A DNA stretch of 7,682 nt from Thermodesulfobacteriota bacterium (GTDB lineage Bacteria; Desulfobacterota; S145-22): the NCBI GenBank assembly GCA_024763435.1, contig JANTFN010000077.1:1-7682 (forward strand), in the 5' to 3' direction. Every line of letters begins with the position of its first letter. Within the stretch, counting starts at the first letter, position 1. Under the pieces are notes generated by a model that was given only the letters and a program-made list of their open reading frames with translations, did not search any database and was not told the origin of the DNA. Positions 6,391 through 7,682 of the stretch are shown here, piece by piece. Both the position numbers and the translations under genes were made by a program.

Positions 6391-7326
6391 ATGGCACGCC
6401 ATTCGTTTCATCATCTACCCGTCATGCCCGAGGAGGTTTTAACGTTTCTAAACTGTCACCCCGGGGGGGTTTACGTCGATGCTACCCTTGGAGGGGGGGG
6501 ACATGCGCACATGATTCTATCAGCCTCAGCACCCAATGGATTCCTCATAGGGATTGATCGCGATTCCGAGGCCCTGAAAGCAGCGACAATAGCCCTGAAG
6601 GATTTTGGCAAAAGAGTCAAGCTCGTTTGTGGAAATTTCAGGGATGTTCAGGAAATCTGTGAAAAGGGGGGCAAACCAGCGATAGATGGTGTCTTAATGG
6701 ATTTGGGTGTTTCTTCCTATCACCTCGACGCGGCACACCGTGGGTTCAGTTTCCGATATTCAGATGATCCCCTCGACATGCGGATGAACCAGAAAGCGCC
6801 CCTGAAAGCATCAGATGTTCTTAATGAATATCCCGAAAACACCCTGAGGGATATCATCTCGCTCTACGGGGAAGAAAGGTGGGCAGCCGCCATTGCAAGG
6901 GAAATTGCCAAAACACGCACGACGGCCCCTTTCCTGGTTGTGGAAGACCTTGTCATGGCAATCAAGCGCGCGATGCCCGCTAAAATACGGCATGGCAAAA
7001 TTCATATGGCAACCAGGACTTTTCAAGCCCTTAGAATTTTTATCAACGACGAACTGGCTTCCCTGAAAGAAGGGCTGGAAAAGGCCCTTTCCCTTCTTTC
7101 GCCAGGGGGAAGGATGGTCGTTATTTCTTTTCATTCCCTCGAAGATAGAATTGTCAAACACACTTTCAGGGACGTGAGCAGAAACACCTCGTTTCCAGAC
7201 AGCCGGACCTTCAAGGTCCTGACGCGTCACCCCGCCATTCCAACCCCTGAAGAGATAAAAGTGAATCCGCGCGCGAGAAGCGCGAAACTCCGTGCCATAG
7301 AGAGGGTGAGCCATGAAAAAAGCTGA
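6391..7326 (+). CDS. rsmH: 16S rRNA (cytosine1402-N4)-methyltransferase RsmH
   Basis: A 311-residue SAM-dependent methyltransferase (formerly MraW) that methylates N4 of C1402 in the 16S rRNA decoding centre. The signature motifs are all present: HLPVMPEEVL (8-17), the SAM-binding loop VDATLGGGGHA (29-39), IDRD (55-58), DLGVSS (104-109), RGFSFR (117-122), the TRTFQALRI segment (208-216), ISFHSLEDRIVK (245-256) and NPRARSAKLRAIER (292-305). Length is normal. Residue 206 is Met where most family members, from memory, have Pro (HPATRTFQ). The ATG at 6391 has AGG 4 nt upstream within a purine-rich GGGGGGAAACAGG stretch. The gene lies second in the dcw cluster and overlaps ftsL by 14 bp. G7 and G8 runs (6463-6469, 6493-6500) occur in its early glycine codons. 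Confidence 0.97.
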   Translation: MARHSFHHLPVMPEEVLTFLNCHPGGVYVDATLGGGGHAHMILSASAPNGFLIGIDRDSEALKAATIALKDFGKRVKLVCGNFRDVQEICEKGGKPAIDGVLMDLGVSSYHLDAAHRGFSFRYSDDPLDMRMNQKAPLKASDVLNEYPENTLRDIISLYGEERWAAAIAREIAKTRTTAPFLVVEDLVMAIKRAMPAKIRHGKIHMATRTFQALRIFINDELASLKEGLEKALSLLSPGGRMVVISFHSLEDRIVKHTFRDVSRNTSFPDSRTFKVLTRHPAIPTPEEIKVNPRARSAKLRAIERVSHEKS

Positions 7327-7681
7327 CGTAACCCTCCTTAATCACCCCTTGAGATGGCCAGGGGGAAAAATTATCTCTCCGCGCATTACCAGCCTGGCAA
7401 AGTCACGTTCCTCGGCTGTCCTGAGTATCGCTTTGCTTGCCCTTGTTTTGTTTTTCGTCCTGCTTCTGAATATCTGGATTCATACAAAAATCGTAGATGT
7501 CGGCTATCGTATCGGAGACCTGACACATCAGAAAAAAATACTGATAACCAGATACAAAAACCTGAATATCGAACATGCCAGTGTTCTCTCCGACAAAAAT
7601 TTACAGAAAATAGCGAGAAAACGTTTTCATCTCTCTCCGTTAACCCTTGAACAGGTTATAAATATTGATGAAAAAGATTAG
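7313..7681 (+). CDS. ftsL: Cell division protein FtsL
   Basis: A 122-residue bitopic membrane protein with a basic cytoplasmic N-terminal tail (1-33), one transmembrane helix at about 35-57, and a periplasmic part with a likely coiled coil at about 60-92. It ends in a short conserved-type motif (LQKIARKRFHLSPLTLEQV, 97-115), as seen in FtsL/DivIC-type proteins. FtsL sequences are poorly conserved, so the call rests on size, topology, the C-terminal pattern and the position directly after rsmH. Family knowledge: FtsL joins FtsB and FtsQ at the septum and helps activate FtsWI. The ATG at 7313 lies inside the rsmH end (14-bp overlap), with GAGGGTGA about 4 nt upstream as ribosome binding site, which suggests translational coupling. 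Confidence 0.9.
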   Translation: MKKADVTLLNHPLRWPGGKIISPRITSLAKSRSSAVLSIALLALVLFFVLLLNIWIHTKIVDVGYRIGDLTHQKKILITRYKNLNIEHASVLSDKNLQKIARKRFHLSPLTLEQVINIDEKD

Positions 7682-7682
7682 T
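7668..7682 (+). CDS. Possible start of the next dcw gene (five codons, MKKIS...)
   Basis: An ATG at 7668 in a different frame from ftsL opens MKKIS before the window ends. It would overlap ftsL by 14 bp, the same overlap as between rsmH and ftsL. In dcw clusters the gene after ftsL is usually ftsI (division penicillin-binding protein), and a Lys-rich start before a membrane anchor would fit. The nearest ribosome binding site (AGGTT, about 12 nt upstream) is weak and too little sequence is visible, so the real start could lie beyond the edge. Confidence 0.35.

Noticed and set aside
5941..6414. Minus-strand open frame of 157 codons across mraZ and the mraZ-rsmH gap
   Set aside because: It is antisense to the well-supported mraZ gene, has no recognisable motif and no convincing ribosome binding site.
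6463..6500. G7 and G8 runs in rsmH as phase-variation sites
   Set aside because: rsmH is a housekeeping rRNA modification gene and the runs encode conserved glycines of the SAM-binding region. Codon choice is the simpler explanation.
1..7682. CRISPR arrays, tRNA or rRNA genes, insertion sequences, attachment sites, toxin-antitoxin or defence modules
   Set aside because: I saw no spaced direct repeats, cloverleaf-type sequence, transposase motifs or flanking terminal repeats. All long coding frames with family signatures are accounted for by the glycan and dcw genes.

Overview
The window shows two divergent chromosomal blocks that meet in an intergenic region at 5560-5797. The left block, all on the minus strand, is a surface-polysaccharide assembly operon. 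The right block, on the plus strand, is the conserved start of a division and cell wall (dcw) cluster: mraZ, rsmH, ftsL and probably the first codons of the next gene. The organism is a bacterium that makes peptidoglycan and lipid-carrier-linked glycans. The mraZ-rsmH-ftsL order, the FtsL-like protein and the WcaJ-type initiating transferase suggest a Gram-negative lineage. A Desulfobacterota-like (deltaproteobacterial) source is my guess from overall protein character, not something the sequence proves.

Minus strand, read in transcription order from 5559 down to 1: two related GT4 glycosyltransferases of the MtfB-like type (4432-5559 and 3325-4428); a 134-bp gap holding a candidate extended -10 promoter; a WbaZ-like GT4 glycosyltransferase (2072-3190); a polyprenyl-phosphate hexose-1-phosphate transferase (677-2071); and the N-terminal part of a GT39/PMT-type membrane glycosyltransferase that runs off the left edge (687 to 1). 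Apart from the 134-bp gap, the genes abut or overlap, as expected of one operon. A plausible division of labour: the phosphotransferase loads the first sugar onto undecaprenyl phosphate, the three GT4 enzymes extend the chain at the cytoplasmic face, and the GT39-like enzyme adds a sugar on the outer face from a lipid-linked donor. No flippase, polymerase or export gene is visible here.

Plus strand: a consensus -35 (TTGACA) and a weak -10 precede three 10-bp tandem repeats (AGTGG at 5751, 5761 and 5771). These match the known arrangement of MraZ operators and lie directly upstream of mraZ. A 149-bp gap with two small inverted repeats separates mraZ from rsmH. rsmH then overlaps ftsL by 14 bp, and ftsL overlaps a possible next start codon by 14 bp.

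The genes are of well-known families; I found no clear new system. The items most worth a second look are two 9-G homopolymer runs inside the WbaZ-like glycosyltransferase (possible phase variation), the MraZ operator and the helically spaced G-tracts that continue from it, the shared divergent control region, and the inverted repeats before rsmH.
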